Positions 1-6,061 of a stretch of DNA of 7,322 nucleotides are shown in pieces. Numbering within the stretch: the stretch's first letter is position 1; each line of letters begins with the position of its first letter. A program made the position numbers and the translations under genes. The notes under the pieces are model-generated. The model was not told the DNA's origin. It saw only the letters and a program-made list of their open reading frames with translations, and did not search any database. The stretch comes from Flavobacterium psychrophilum (GTDB lineage: Bacteria; Bacteroidota; Bacteroidia; Flavobacteriales; Flavobacteriaceae): assembly GCA_945878515.1 (NCBI GenBank), contig CAMCTL010000160.1:1-7322 (forward strand). The letters run 5' to 3'.

Positions 1-225
1 TTGTATAGCAAAGCTCAAGCAATTGCACCAGAAAATCCAAGAGCAATTTTCGGGAAAGCGGAATTTGAAATTGGAGCAGCACAATTTTGGGGAACAGATA
101 CCAAGCCATTGTGTGCTCAAATTGAAAAAGCTATCGGACTTTTTGCTACTTTTAAACCTGAAACGCCTTTTTCGCCAAAATGGGGATTGGATAGAGCACA
201 AGCTGCTTTAAAAAATTGTAAGTAA
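1..225 (+). CDS. C-terminal fragment of a probable TPR-like protein (5' end outside the window)
   Basis: This open frame enters from the left edge and stops at TAA 223-225, so only about the last 74 residues are visible. The TTG at position 1 should not be taken as the start; the fragment reads as the middle of a longer protein. Visible features are a helical segment with the TPR-like sequence AIAPENPRAIFGKAEFEIG, then an FWG turn, a second helix containing IEKAIGLFATF, and a C-terminal PFSPKWGLDRAQAAL stretch. This resembles the ends of uncharacterised tetratricopeptide-like proteins of Flavobacteria, in which an NPRA helix is followed by a glycine-containing turn, a helix with an EKA core, and a PxWG motif. 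That resemblance is from memory, not from a search. No localisation signal can be judged because the N-terminus is missing. The kinase gene starts 28 bp downstream with no terminator between them, so co-transcription is possible. Confidence 0.6.
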   Translation: MYSKAQAIAPENPRAIFGKAEFEIGAAQFWGTDTKPLCAQIEKAIGLFATFKPETPFSPKWGLDRAQAALKNCK

Positions 226-253
226 AGAATATTTTTAAAAGACAAATCATAAG

Positions 254-1594
254 ATGAAAAATCAGTATCTAAAAGAACTTCCTCGTGCTTTTTTTATTGG
301 ACTTGCAATTTTTGGAGTACTAAATCTATTGCAAGTTATTAATGGTGGCCGTATTAATTTTAATGAGGGTTTTTTCGAAATCTTTGCATATTGTATGATG
401 TATACTATTTCTTTGCACTATGCTAACGCTTTCTTATTTAGATTACTAGATAGCTTTTTTGCAACCAGTCGATTTTCAATAAAAAGAATAGTAGTTGGTT
501 TTGTCTCCTCTTTTTTTATCTCACTATCCGTTATTTTTGTACTAAGGCTATTTATTCTTACCGTTATTTATAATAATTCATTTGTCGATTTTATAACAAA
601 AGAGGAAGCTTCAGATTACGTGCTGACAACGATTTTTACTTTTATAGTTCTGTTGATTGTACATTTTATTTATATCTACAAAGCATACCAAGAAAACAAA
701 GTCAAAGAACAAAAAATTATTGCCGGAACAGCCTCAGCAAAGTTCGAAAGTCTTAAAAATCAAATTGACCCGCATTTTCTTTTCAATAGTTTGAATGTGT
801 TGAGTTCGTTGATAGAAGAAAATCCAGAAAATGCGCAGCGATTTACAACATCATTGTCTAAAGTTTACCGCTACGTTTTGGAACAAAAAGACAAAGAATT
901 AGTTTCAGTAGAAGAGGAATTGGCTTTCGCCAAAACCTATATGAACTTATTAAAAATGCGTTTTGAGAACAGTTTGTTTTATGAATTACCTGCTGCAATA
1001 CCAAAAGAGGATGCGAAAGTTGTTCCGTTATCGTTGCAACTTTTGTTAGAAAATACAGTCAAACATAATGTGGTTTCAGAAAATAAACCATTGAATATTC
1101 GAATTTTTATAGAAGGAGATTATCTAGCCGTGCAGAATGATTTTCAAAAGAAAGAAGTATTGCAAAGTAGGCAAGGAGTAGGGCTTCAAAACATTATTAA
1201 CCGCTATGCTATCATTACTAGGAGAAACGTATTGATAGATCAAAACGAAAAAACATTCACCGTCAAACTACCGATTTTAACTAAACAAATTAGTATTATG
1301 GATTCAACTACAAATTACAGCGAAAATACCGCTTATTTTAGAGCAAAAAAACGTGTCGAACAGCTTAAAGGTTTTTATGGGAACTTATTTTCCTATTGTT
1401 GTGTGATTCCAATCTTGATATTCGTAAATCTAACTTATATGCCAAAATTTCAATGGTTTTGGTTCTCGGCAGCAGGTTGGGGATTTGGAGTATTGATGCA
1501 CGCATTTCAAACTTTTGGTTATGGTGCCAATTGGGAAGAGAAAAAAATACAAGAATTACTAGAAAAAGATGATAATAAACAAACTTGGAAATAA
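254..1594 (+). CDS. LytS/YehU-type membrane sensor histidine kinase with C-terminal 2TM domain fusion
   Basis: A 446-residue sensor kinase that should autophosphorylate and pass phosphate to a response regulator, most likely the LytTR protein downstream. The N-terminus has four predicted membrane helices (about residues 12-30, 41-62, 76-106, 121-145) with no large extracellular domain. The His_kinase core of the LytS class follows: NQIDPHFLFNSLN carries the phospho-acceptor H174, LLLENTVKHN (263-272) is the ATP-binding N box, and GVGLQNIINRY (308-318) is the G box. Such kinases usually end shortly after a strand like FTVKLPIL (335-342). Here the frame continues into a complete 2TM domain (361-446: KRVEQLKGFY, two hydrophobic helices, a GWGFGVLMH core, NWEEKKIQELLEK). 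The ATP-binding domain therefore lies between two membrane modules. An internal ATG at 1298 (M349) resembles the start of a stand-alone 2TM gene. The ATG at 254 is chosen because it is the first in frame and directly precedes the membrane helices. Confidence 0.9.
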   Translation: MKNQYLKELPRAFFIGLAIFGVLNLLQVINGGRINFNEGFFEIFAYCMMYTISLHYANAFLFRLLDSFFATSRFSIKRIVVGFVSSFFISLSVIFVLRLFILTVIYNNSFVDFITKEEASDYVLTTIFTFIVLLIVHFIYIYKAYQENKVKEQKIIAGTASAKFESLKNQIDPHFLFNSLNVLSSLIEENPENAQRFTTSLSKVYRYVLEQKDKELVSVEEELAFAKTYMNLLKMRFENSLFYELPAAIPKEDAKVVPLSLQLLLENTVKHNVVSENKPLNIRIFIEGDYLAVQNDFQKKEVLQSRQGVGLQNIINRYAIITRRNVLIDQNEKTFTVKLPILTKQISIMDSTTNYSENTAYFRAKKRVEQLKGFYGNLFSYCCVIPILIFVNLTYMPKFQWFWFSAAGWGFGVLMHAFQTFGYGANWEEKKIQELLEKDDNKQTWK

Positions 1595-1905
1595 TTATGG
1601 AAAATCAATATACAAACGAAGAACGTTATAATAAAGCGCAAAAAAGAGTAGAGGAAATAAAGGGATTTTATAGTAATCTTACGTCATACGTATTTGTAAA
1701 CATAGGTCTTATGGCTCTTAATTTAGTCACATCACCTAATCATTTGTGGTTTTTTTGGCCATTGTTCGGTTGGGGAATTGGAGTTGCCATACACGGAATG
1801 AAAACATTTAATTATCTGCCATTTTTTGGCGAGGATTGGGAAAATAAAAAAATAAAAGAGTTAATTGAGAAAGAAGAACAATCAAAAAATACTTGGAAAT
1901 AATTA
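1583..1905 (+). repeat. 15-bp exact direct repeat bracketing the first stand-alone 2TM gene
   Basis: The 15-mer ACTTGGAAATAATTA occurs at 1583-1597 and again at 1891-1905, 308 bp apart. Each copy covers the end of a 2TM coding sequence (ThrTrpLys, stop) and the first bases after it. Because the match extends past the stop codon into non-coding bases, it is more than protein-level conservation and fits a tandem duplication of a unit of roughly 308 bp holding one 2TM gene. Confidence 0.7.
1597..1902 (+). CDS. Stand-alone 2TM domain protein (first copy)
   Basis: A 101-residue small membrane protein consisting of a single 2TM domain. It begins with a charged cytosolic segment (YNKAQKRVEEIKGFY), has two hydrophobic helices (about residues 26-44 and 51-67 from this start) joined by a short SPNH turn, a GWGIGVAIH core, and an amphipathic charged tail (DWENKKIKELIEKEE) ending in TWK. 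The domain is found in Bacteroidota both alone and at the end of histidine kinases; its biochemical role is unknown. I chose ATG 1597, two bases after the kinase stop (TAA 1592-1594); a TTG at 1585 in the same frame would add four residues and overlap the kinase gene, which seems less likely. The near-zero gap suggests translational coupling to the kinase. The protein closely resembles the C-terminal domain of that kinase and the next protein, so all three are probably paralogous. A role as membrane partner of the kinase is inference. Confidence 0.85.
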   Translation: MENQYTNEERYNKAQKRVEEIKGFYSNLTSYVFVNIGLMALNLVTSPNHLWFFWPLFGWGIGVAIHGMKTFNYLPFFGEDWENKKIKELIEKEEQSKNTWK

Positions 1906-1917
1906 AATCAAATCAGT

Positions 1918-2268
1918 ATGAAACCATCAAAAACAGCTTCTATCGATGATCAATCAGAAAATTTAATTCGTGATGAACGATACGAGCTCGCAGTAAAAAG
2001 AGTAAAAAAAATTAAAGGTTTTTATGTTCATTTACTTGTTTACGTTTTAGTAAATATATTTATAATTGCTGCGAATTATTTCGAAAATTCAAGTGAGGCG
2101 TCTTTTCGTTGGAGTTGGCAAACCTTCTCAACTGCTTTGTTTTGGGGAATTGGTTTAACAGCGCATGCTTTGTCAGTTTTTGGTAGAAATCTATTTTTTA
2201 GTAAAAACTGGGAAGAAAAGAAAATCAAACAGTTAATGGAAAAAGAAAAAATTGAAAAATGGGAGTGA
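1918..2268 (+). CDS. Stand-alone 2TM domain protein (second copy)
   Basis: A 116-residue small membrane protein of the 2TM-domain family. About 20 polar N-terminal residues precede the family signature ERYELAVKRVKKIKGFY, followed by a first hydrophobic helix (VHLLVYVLVNIFIIAANYF), a longer serine/tryptophan-rich connector (SSEASFRWSWQTFS) than in the other two copies, a second helix with the FWGIGLTAHAL core, and the charged NWEEKKIKQLMEKE tail. It starts at ATG 1918, 15 bp after the previous stop, so it belongs to the same transcript. It is the most divergent of the three copies: the connector is extended and the TWK end is replaced by KWE. Topology prediction by eye puts both termini in the cytoplasm. 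The function is unknown; the neighbourhood suggests it serves the adjacent kinase/LytTR pathway, possibly by hetero-oligomerising with the kinase's own 2TM domain, which is inference. Confidence 0.85.
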   Translation: MKPSKTASIDDQSENLIRDERYELAVKRVKKIKGFYVHLLVYVLVNIFIIAANYFENSSEASFRWSWQTFSTALFWGIGLTAHALSVFGRNLFFSKNWEEKKIKQLMEKEKIEKWE

Positions 2269-2289
2269 GGAAGAATTGCAGATTTTATA

Positions 2290-2328
2290 TTTCAGAAATC
2301 AGAATTCAGGTTTGAGATTTCAGATTAC
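2290..2328. repeat. Degenerate TCAGA-type short repeats
   Basis: Between the second 2TM gene and the regulator gene the sequence repeats variants of TTTCAGA/ATCAGA: TTTCAGAAATCAGAATTCAG, then GATTTCAGATTAC. The units are 7 to 8 bp long and imperfect. No coding frame or promoter accounts for them. Confidence 0.55.
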
Positions 2329-2340
2329 GAACTTCAAAAC

Positions 2341-2364
2341 CTTTAAACTCTTAAACTTTTAAAC
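2341..2364. repeat. 8-bp tandem repeat, three copies (YYTTAAAC)
   Basis: Three adjacent 8-mers CTTTAAAC, TCTTAAAC and TTTTAAAC lie head to tail at 2341-2348, 2349-2356 and 2357-2364. They share TTAAAC and differ only in the first two bases. They sit 35-58 bp before the LytTR regulator start. Confidence 0.75.
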
Positions 2365-2372
2365 TTCCATCT

Positions 2373-2394
2373 TCTAACCTCTAACCTCTAACCT
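2373..2394. repeat. 7-bp perfect tandem repeat, three copies (TCTAACC)
   Basis: TCTAACC is repeated exactly three times (2373-2379, 2380-2386, 2387-2393) plus one further T, ending 4 bp before the regulator ATG. It occupies the place where the ribosome would load, so copy-number changes could alter expression of the regulator. The unit length of 7 is not a multiple of three, but it lies outside any gene. Confidence 0.8.
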
Positions 2395-2398
2395 AAAA

Positions 2399-3172
2399 AT
2401 GACTACAATAATAATCGAAGACGAAAAACCGGCTGCAAGATTACTGCAACGCAAACTCGAAAAATTCAATGTCGAAGTAGGAGTGATGCTTCATTCTGTG
2501 GAAGAGTCCATCGAATGGTTCTCTAATAACGACCATCCTGATTTAATCTTTTTAGATATTCAATTATCGGATGGTTTATCATTTGAAATTTTCGAACATT
2601 TCGCAAAAGCTCAGCGTGACATAAAAAGTGCTGTGATTTTCACTACCGCTTATGACGAATATGCTTTAAAAGCATTCAAATTAAACTCCATTGATTATCT
2701 CTTGAAACCCATAGATGAAGACGATTTGGAAGTAGCTATTTCTAAATTTAAAGACCGTTTGCCTAAACCTGAAAAAAATTTACAGTTGGATTTTGAACAA
2801 ATTAGAAAAATGTTGCAAAATCCTTTCGATAAAAATTACAAAACTAGGTTCACAGTAAAAATTGGTCAACATCTCAAAGTGATTTCCGTTGATGAAATTG
2901 AATGTTTTTTTAGCGAGAATAAAGGAACTTATATTCACACTTTCGACAATCGAAATTATTTGATCGAAAGTACTTTGGAAGTTTTGGAACAAGAATTAAA
3001 CCCATCTGCATTTTATCGAATTAGCCGAAAATTCATAATTCCATTAAAGTCCATCAAGGAAATTGTAGTGTATTCTAACTCTCGTTTAAAAGTTATTTTG
3101 CCTTCTTATAAAACAGATGAGGTAATCGTAAGTCGCGAGAAAGTTTCTGATTTCAAGGCTTGGATTGGTTAA
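2399..3172 (+). CDS. LytTR-family response regulator
   Basis: A 257-residue cytosolic transcription regulator, the probable partner of the LytS-type kinase upstream. The receiver domain (about 1-120) has the acidic pair E7-D8 (followed by E9), phospho-acceptor D53 in LIFLDIQLSDG, the switch threonine region FTTAYDEYA (T82/T83), Y100 and the conserved K103-P104. A linker of about 25 residues leads to a LytTR DNA-binding domain (about 145-256) with RFTVKIGQHLKVI, the DEIECFFSENKGTYI strand pair, and FYRISRKFIIPLKSIKEI. All residues expected for a phosphorylatable, DNA-binding regulator are present, and the length is normal for the family. The ATG at 2399 fits the family start (TIIIEDEKPA). It is separated from the second 2TM gene by 130 bp of short repeats, so it may be read through from the kinase or have its own unrecognised promoter. 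Targets are not evident; LytTR proteins typically bind paired short direct repeats. Confidence 0.93.
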   Translation: MTTIIIEDEKPAARLLQRKLEKFNVEVGVMLHSVEESIEWFSNNDHPDLIFLDIQLSDGLSFEIFEHFAKAQRDIKSAVIFTTAYDEYALKAFKLNSIDYLLKPIDEDDLEVAISKFKDRLPKPEKNLQLDFEQIRKMLQNPFDKNYKTRFTVKIGQHLKVISVDEIECFFSENKGTYIHTFDNRNYLIESTLEVLEQELNPSAFYRISRKFIIPLKSIKEIVVYSNSRLKVILPSYKTDEVIVSREKVSDFKAWIG

Positions 3173-3185
3173 CAAAAAGAAATAA

Positions 3186-3258
3186 AAAAATGTTTCAAAA
3201 AGGAGGCTAAAAAATCCAAAAATGGAAAAATTAGTAATCTACTTTTTGAAACATTTTT
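3186..3258. terminator. Perfect 17-bp inverted repeat; probable bidirectional terminator
   Basis: AAAAATGTTTCAAAAAG at 3186-3202 is the exact reverse complement of 3242-3258, with a 39-nt loop. It lies between two convergent stop codons (3172 on +, 3280 on -). The outer ends of the arms are A on the left and T on the right, so transcripts of either strand end the hairpin in a U-run. The large loop is unusual for a simple terminator; inside it TCCA (3215-3218) and TGGA (3223-3226) can form a small second hairpin. Confidence 0.7.
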
Positions 3259-3279
3259 ACTGAATTTTAGAATCGGAAA

Positions 3280-3468
3280 TTAATCAAATAGTGATTTGAT
3301 TTCTTTTTCAGTTTTTCCAATTTTCTGCTGAATTTTGCCCCAAGTTTCATCTTCTTTTCCTTCTTCAAACATCAAGTCATCATCGGTTAATTCAGCATAC
3401 TTTTGTTTGAGTTTTCCTTTTAACTCATCCCATTTTCCGTTAATCTCTTTTGAATTCGGCATAATCAT
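3280..3468 (-). CDS. CsbD-like stress-response protein
   Basis: A 62-residue (or 60-residue) small, highly charged cytosolic protein of the CsbD family. The family pattern is clear: [19 protein letters not shown], then [14 protein letters not shown], then [19 protein letters not shown]. It matches in length and order the small CsbD/YjbJ proteins that are induced by general stress in other bacteria; their molecular function is not known. The first ATG (3466-3468) gives MIMPNSKEI; the second ATG (3460-3462) gives [11 protein letters not shown], which looks more like the usual family start and may be the true one. It is on the opposite strand to everything else here and shares the inverted repeat at 3186-3258 as its terminator. 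Upstream on its own strand I see no good Bacteroidota promoter match, only a pair of direct repeats at 3524-3559. No truncation or frameshift is seen. Confidence 0.88.
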   Translation of the reverse strand: MIMPNSKEINGKWDELKGKLKQKYAELTDDDLMFEEGKEDETWGKIQQKIGKTEKEIKSLFD

Positions 3469-3800
3469 TAATTTTTAATTACTAATTGTTCTCATGCAAA
3501 ATTGAAAAAAAACAAAGCCTAGGTTGTTATAAAATTAAGGCGAATTGTTATATAATTTAGCTCGAAAAATCCTTAAACAAACTACATTTTATCTGTTGTA
3601 TTATCTACTATTTTTCGCCTAGTTATTTTAGGTAAATTATTATCAATAGCTTGACTTTCAAATTGGAAAAAGTAATTTTTTTATTAAAAATCAATTCGCT
3701 ACATGTTATTAATTGGAATTGCAGATATGGTTTTTATATAAAATATTGGCGTCGACTAAACCCAAATAACAATTTAATAAGACTTAAATAACTCATTTCC
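3469..3800. other. AT-rich intergenic spacer without a recognisable gene
   Basis: This stretch separates the divergent CsbD-like and DUF349 genes. It holds the TTGTTATA pair near its left end, a weak 8-bp inverted repeat (CGAAAAAT 3563-3570 with ATTTTTCG 3610-3617, 39-nt loop), and two GCCTAG hexamers exactly 100 bp apart (3517, 3617). Frames are short and broken by stops. No tRNA, riboswitch or known small RNA fold is recognised. It is longer than the other spacers in the window, so an undetected small RNA or an eroded gene is possible. Confidence 0.6.
3524..3559. promoter_or_regulatory. Pair of TTGTTATA direct repeats, possible operator
   Basis: TTGTTATAAAATTA (3524-3537) and TTGTTATATAATTTA (3545-3559) share TTGTTATA in direct orientation, offset by 21 bp, which is two helical turns. 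They lie 56-91 bp upstream of the CsbD-like start. The spacing suits a regulator binding one DNA face, but AT-richness makes chance similarity plausible. Confidence 0.3.
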
Positions 3801-3832
3801 TTTGAATTTTAAACTTCCTTTTACTATCTTTC
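3801..3832 (+). promoter_or_regulatory. Bacteroidota-type promoter for the DUF349 gene
   Basis: TTTG at 3801-3804 is followed after 20 bp by TATCTTTC at 3825-3832. This fits the Bacteroidota primary sigma factor pattern (TTTG, about 19-21 bp, TAnnTTTG) with one mismatch in the last base. The start codon at 3871 is 38 bp further on, leaving an A-rich leader of about 30 nt. Confidence 0.6.
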
Positions 3833-3870
3833 GCACTCGAAAAAAATAATAAACCTTAAACATTGAAAAA

Positions 3871-5976
3871 ATGTTAGAAGAAAAGAATGATAACCTACTT
3901 GAAGTAGATGGAAATTTAGAAAACAATGCTGTTGAAATCGCAGAAGCTAAAACAACAATTTTAGATGCGATTCAAAAAGAAGAAACTACAAATTTAGATG
4001 CTGTTGCTGGAAGTACGGATACAGAAAGTATCGAAGATGTTGCAAATCCCGTTGATGATATTGCTGATAACGCCGAAGTATCGATTACGAATAAAGTAGA
4101 AGTCCCTGAGGCCATTGCATTGGAGTCCGTTGAGCCTATTGCTGAGGTACAAATGTCCGAAACAGAAAACATTATAGATGCCATTGCGGACAATAATGCC
4201 GAAGAAAGCGAAGACGAAACCTTGAAAGATCGCCACGACATTCCAATGATGGATTATGATGCACTTTCTTTAGAAGCACTTATTGTCGAATTGAAAAATT
4301 TGGTTTCCAATGAAAAAGTGATGTCGGTAAAAGATCATGTTGAAGAAATAAAAAAATCATTTTTATCCAAATATTATCATCTTTTAGAAGAGAAAAAAGA
4401 AGAATTTCTTGCTGAAAATCCAGATACAACTGAGGATTTTACGTATCATTTTCCGTTGAAATTACAATTTGACCAATTGTATACGTTGTTCAGAGACAAT
4501 AAAAATAATCATTTTAAAAGTTTGCAAACCAACCTGAAAACGAACCTAGAAAACAGATTGGCAATTGTAGAAGAATTGAAAGAACTCATCAATCCGCAGG
4601 AAAACATTAAAGATACCTTGAAACATTTTAATGATTTAAGAGAACGATGGAAAAATGCTGGATCAATACCGAAAGACAAATACAATCATGTTTGGAATAA
4701 TTATCATTTTCATGTAGAAAATTTCTATGATTATTTGCACCTAGACCGCGAAGCTCGAGATCTTGATTTTAAACACAATCTAGAACAAAAACAAAAAATT
4801 GTTGCCCGCGTAGAAGAATTAGTAGACGAAATCGACATTAGCAAAGCGTTCCGAGAATTACAAGATTTACACAAAATTTGGAAAGAAGATATTGGACCAG
4901 TTTCTAGAGAACATCGTGATGAAATTTGGAATAAGTTCAGTGACTTAACCAAACAAATGCACGACAAACGCGAAGTTTTATTCGAAAAATTGCGGGGAAC
5001 TGAACTTGAAAATTTAGAAAAGAAAAAAGAAATAATTGCTAAAATCGAAGTTTTAGCTACTGAACAAGTTAATGCTCACTCACAATGGCTTAGCCAAATA
5101 GAGAAAGTGGAAGCTTTAAGAACCGCATTTTTTGCAGCAGGAAAAGTACCATCTGAAGTAAATGAAGATACTTGGGCAGCTTTTAAAACAGCCGTTAGAA
5201 ATTTTAATTCATTTAAAAATTCATTTTATAAAGACATTAAAAAAGACCAAAATAATAATTTGGCTCTAAAAATGGCTTTGGTTGCTAAGGCAAAAGAGCT
5301 GCAAGAGAGTGTAGATTTTGTATCTACAACACCACAAATGAAGCAAATTCAAGATGAGTGGAAACAAATTGGTCACGTTCCTAGAAAATTTTCTGATAAA
5401 TTATGGAGTGAATTTAAAGAAGCCTGCAATCATTATTTTGACAAACTGAAAGAGCAAAAAAATGAAGAAAATATTGAAGAAGTACAAGCTTTTGACAACA
5501 AGAAAGCGTATCTCGAAGCATTGAAAGAATTTCAGATGACTGGCGTTCATAAAACCGATTTGGATGCTATAAAATTGCATATCGAAACTTGGAAAAATTT
5601 TGGAAAAGTGCCATCACAAAGGAGACATATCGAAGGAAAATTTAATAAAGTTCTTGATGTTTTGTTTGAGAAATTGAGTTTAAGTAAAAAGGAATCCGAA
5701 ATGATGCGTTTTTCTAATAGAATGGATCAATTATCGGAAAATAACGACACTAAAAAACTCGAAGGAGAGAAAATATTCTTGATGCGAAAAATTGATGAAA
5801 TCAAGAATGAAATATTTCAATTGGAGAACAATATACAGTTTTTTACAAACACTCGAAATGCTAAAAAAGAGAACTCCATTGTCTTAGAAGTGAGAAAAAA
5901 TATTGAAAAACATAAAGAAGAAATGGAACTTTTAAAAGATAAACTCAAACAATTAAAAAAATTAAATCAGGTTTAA
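3871..5976 (+). CDS. Large DUF349 repeat protein with acidic N-terminal extension
   Basis: A 701-residue, probably cytosolic protein without signal peptide or membrane helix. Residues 1-125 are acidic, low-complexity and likely disordered, with loose internal repeats (LDAI, LDAV, VDDIADNAE, IDAIADNNAE). A helical domain follows (130-215), then five DUF349 repeats at about 222-290, 300-372, 378-450, 460-528 and 537-603. Each has the pattern W-x-x-x-G-x-(V/I)-P, then W-x-x-F about 10 residues later: RWKNAGSIP, IWKEDIGPV, FFAAGKVP, EWKQIGHVP, TWKNFGKVP. Repeat 3 has phenylalanine for the first tryptophan, and repeat 5 lacks the second. Residues 630-698 form a lysine/glutamate-rich coiled coil. 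DUF349 has no firmly established function; the architecture suggests a scaffold or binding protein. The gene has its own promoter candidate and terminator, so it appears monocistronic. The start at 3871 is the first ATG and lies at the right distance from the promoter. Confidence 0.9.
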   Translation: MLEEKNDNLLEVDGNLENNAVEIAEAKTTILDAIQKEETTNLDAVAGSTDTESIEDVANPVDDIADNAEVSITNKVEVPEAIALESVEPIAEVQMSETENIIDAIADNNAEESEDETLKDRHDIPMMDYDALSLEALIVELKNLVSNEKVMSVKDHVEEIKKSFLSKYYHLLEEKKEEFLAENPDTTEDFTYHFPLKLQFDQLYTLFRDNKNNHFKSLQTNLKTNLENRLAIVEELKELINPQENIKDTLKHFNDLRERWKNAGSIPKDKYNHVWNNYHFHVENFYDYLHLDREARDLDFKHNLEQKQKIVARVEELVDEIDISKAFRELQDLHKIWKEDIGPVSREHRDEIWNKFSDLTKQMHDKREVLFEKLRGTELENLEKKKEIIAKIEVLATEQVNAHSQWLSQIEKVEALRTAFFAAGKVPSEVNEDTWAAFKTAVRNFNSFKNSFYKDIKKDQNNNLALKMALVAKAKELQESVDFVSTTPQMKQIQDEWKQIGHVPRKFSDKLWSEFKEACNHYFDKLKEQKNEENIEEVQAFDNKKAYLEALKEFQMTGVHKTDLDAIKLHIETWKNFGKVPSQRRHIEGKFNKVLDVLFEKLSLSKKESEMMRFSNRMDQLSENNDTKKLEGEKIFLMRKIDEIKNEIFQLENNIQFFTNTRNAKKENSIVLEVRKNIEKHKEEMELLKDKLKQLKKLNQV

Positions 5977-5998
5977 ATCTATAAAATCAATCTGAATT

Positions 5999-6031
5999 AC
6001 CTCATTCAAATAAAAAGGATGAGGTTTTTTT
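5999..6031 (+). terminator. Intrinsic terminator after the DUF349 gene
   Basis: ACCTCATTC (5999-6007) pairs with GGATGAGGT (6017-6025), giving nine pairs including one G-T, with a 9-nt A-rich loop. It is followed by a run of seven T (6025-6031). It begins 23 bp after the DUF349 stop codon and separates that unit from hemN. Confidence 0.88.
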
Positions 6032-6061
6032 ATGCTTTAAAATGAAATATGACAAATATCA

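Noticed and set aside
1585..1596. TTG at 1585 as start of the first stand-alone 2TM protein
   Set aside because: It would overlap the kinase end and add only MEII; the ATG at 1597 immediately after the kinase stop is the more likely start.
2286..2293. TATATTTC as a -7 promoter element for the LytTR gene
   Set aside because: No TTG or TTTG lies 17-23 bp upstream, the last base mismatches, and it falls within the repeat block.
2341..2394. Short repeats before the regulator gene as a CRISPR array
   Set aside because: Units are 7-8 bp and directly adjacent, without spacers, and no cas gene is present.
3699..3760. Tiny open frame MLLIGIADMVFI in the intergenic spacer
   Set aside because: It has 12 codons, no initiation signal and no resemblance to a known peptide; it is expected by chance in AT-rich DNA.
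3972..4241. Antisense open frames of 80-89 codons opposite the DUF349 N-terminus
   Set aside because: They lie opposite a well-supported gene, arise from its biased codon composition, and their Ser/Ala-rich or Ile/Asn/Phe-rich translations match no family.
4731..4967. Antisense 78-codon frame with many Cys and Ser
   Set aside because: It is a mirror of the Lys/Glu/Leu-rich DUF349 coding sequence, with no start context or family resemblance.
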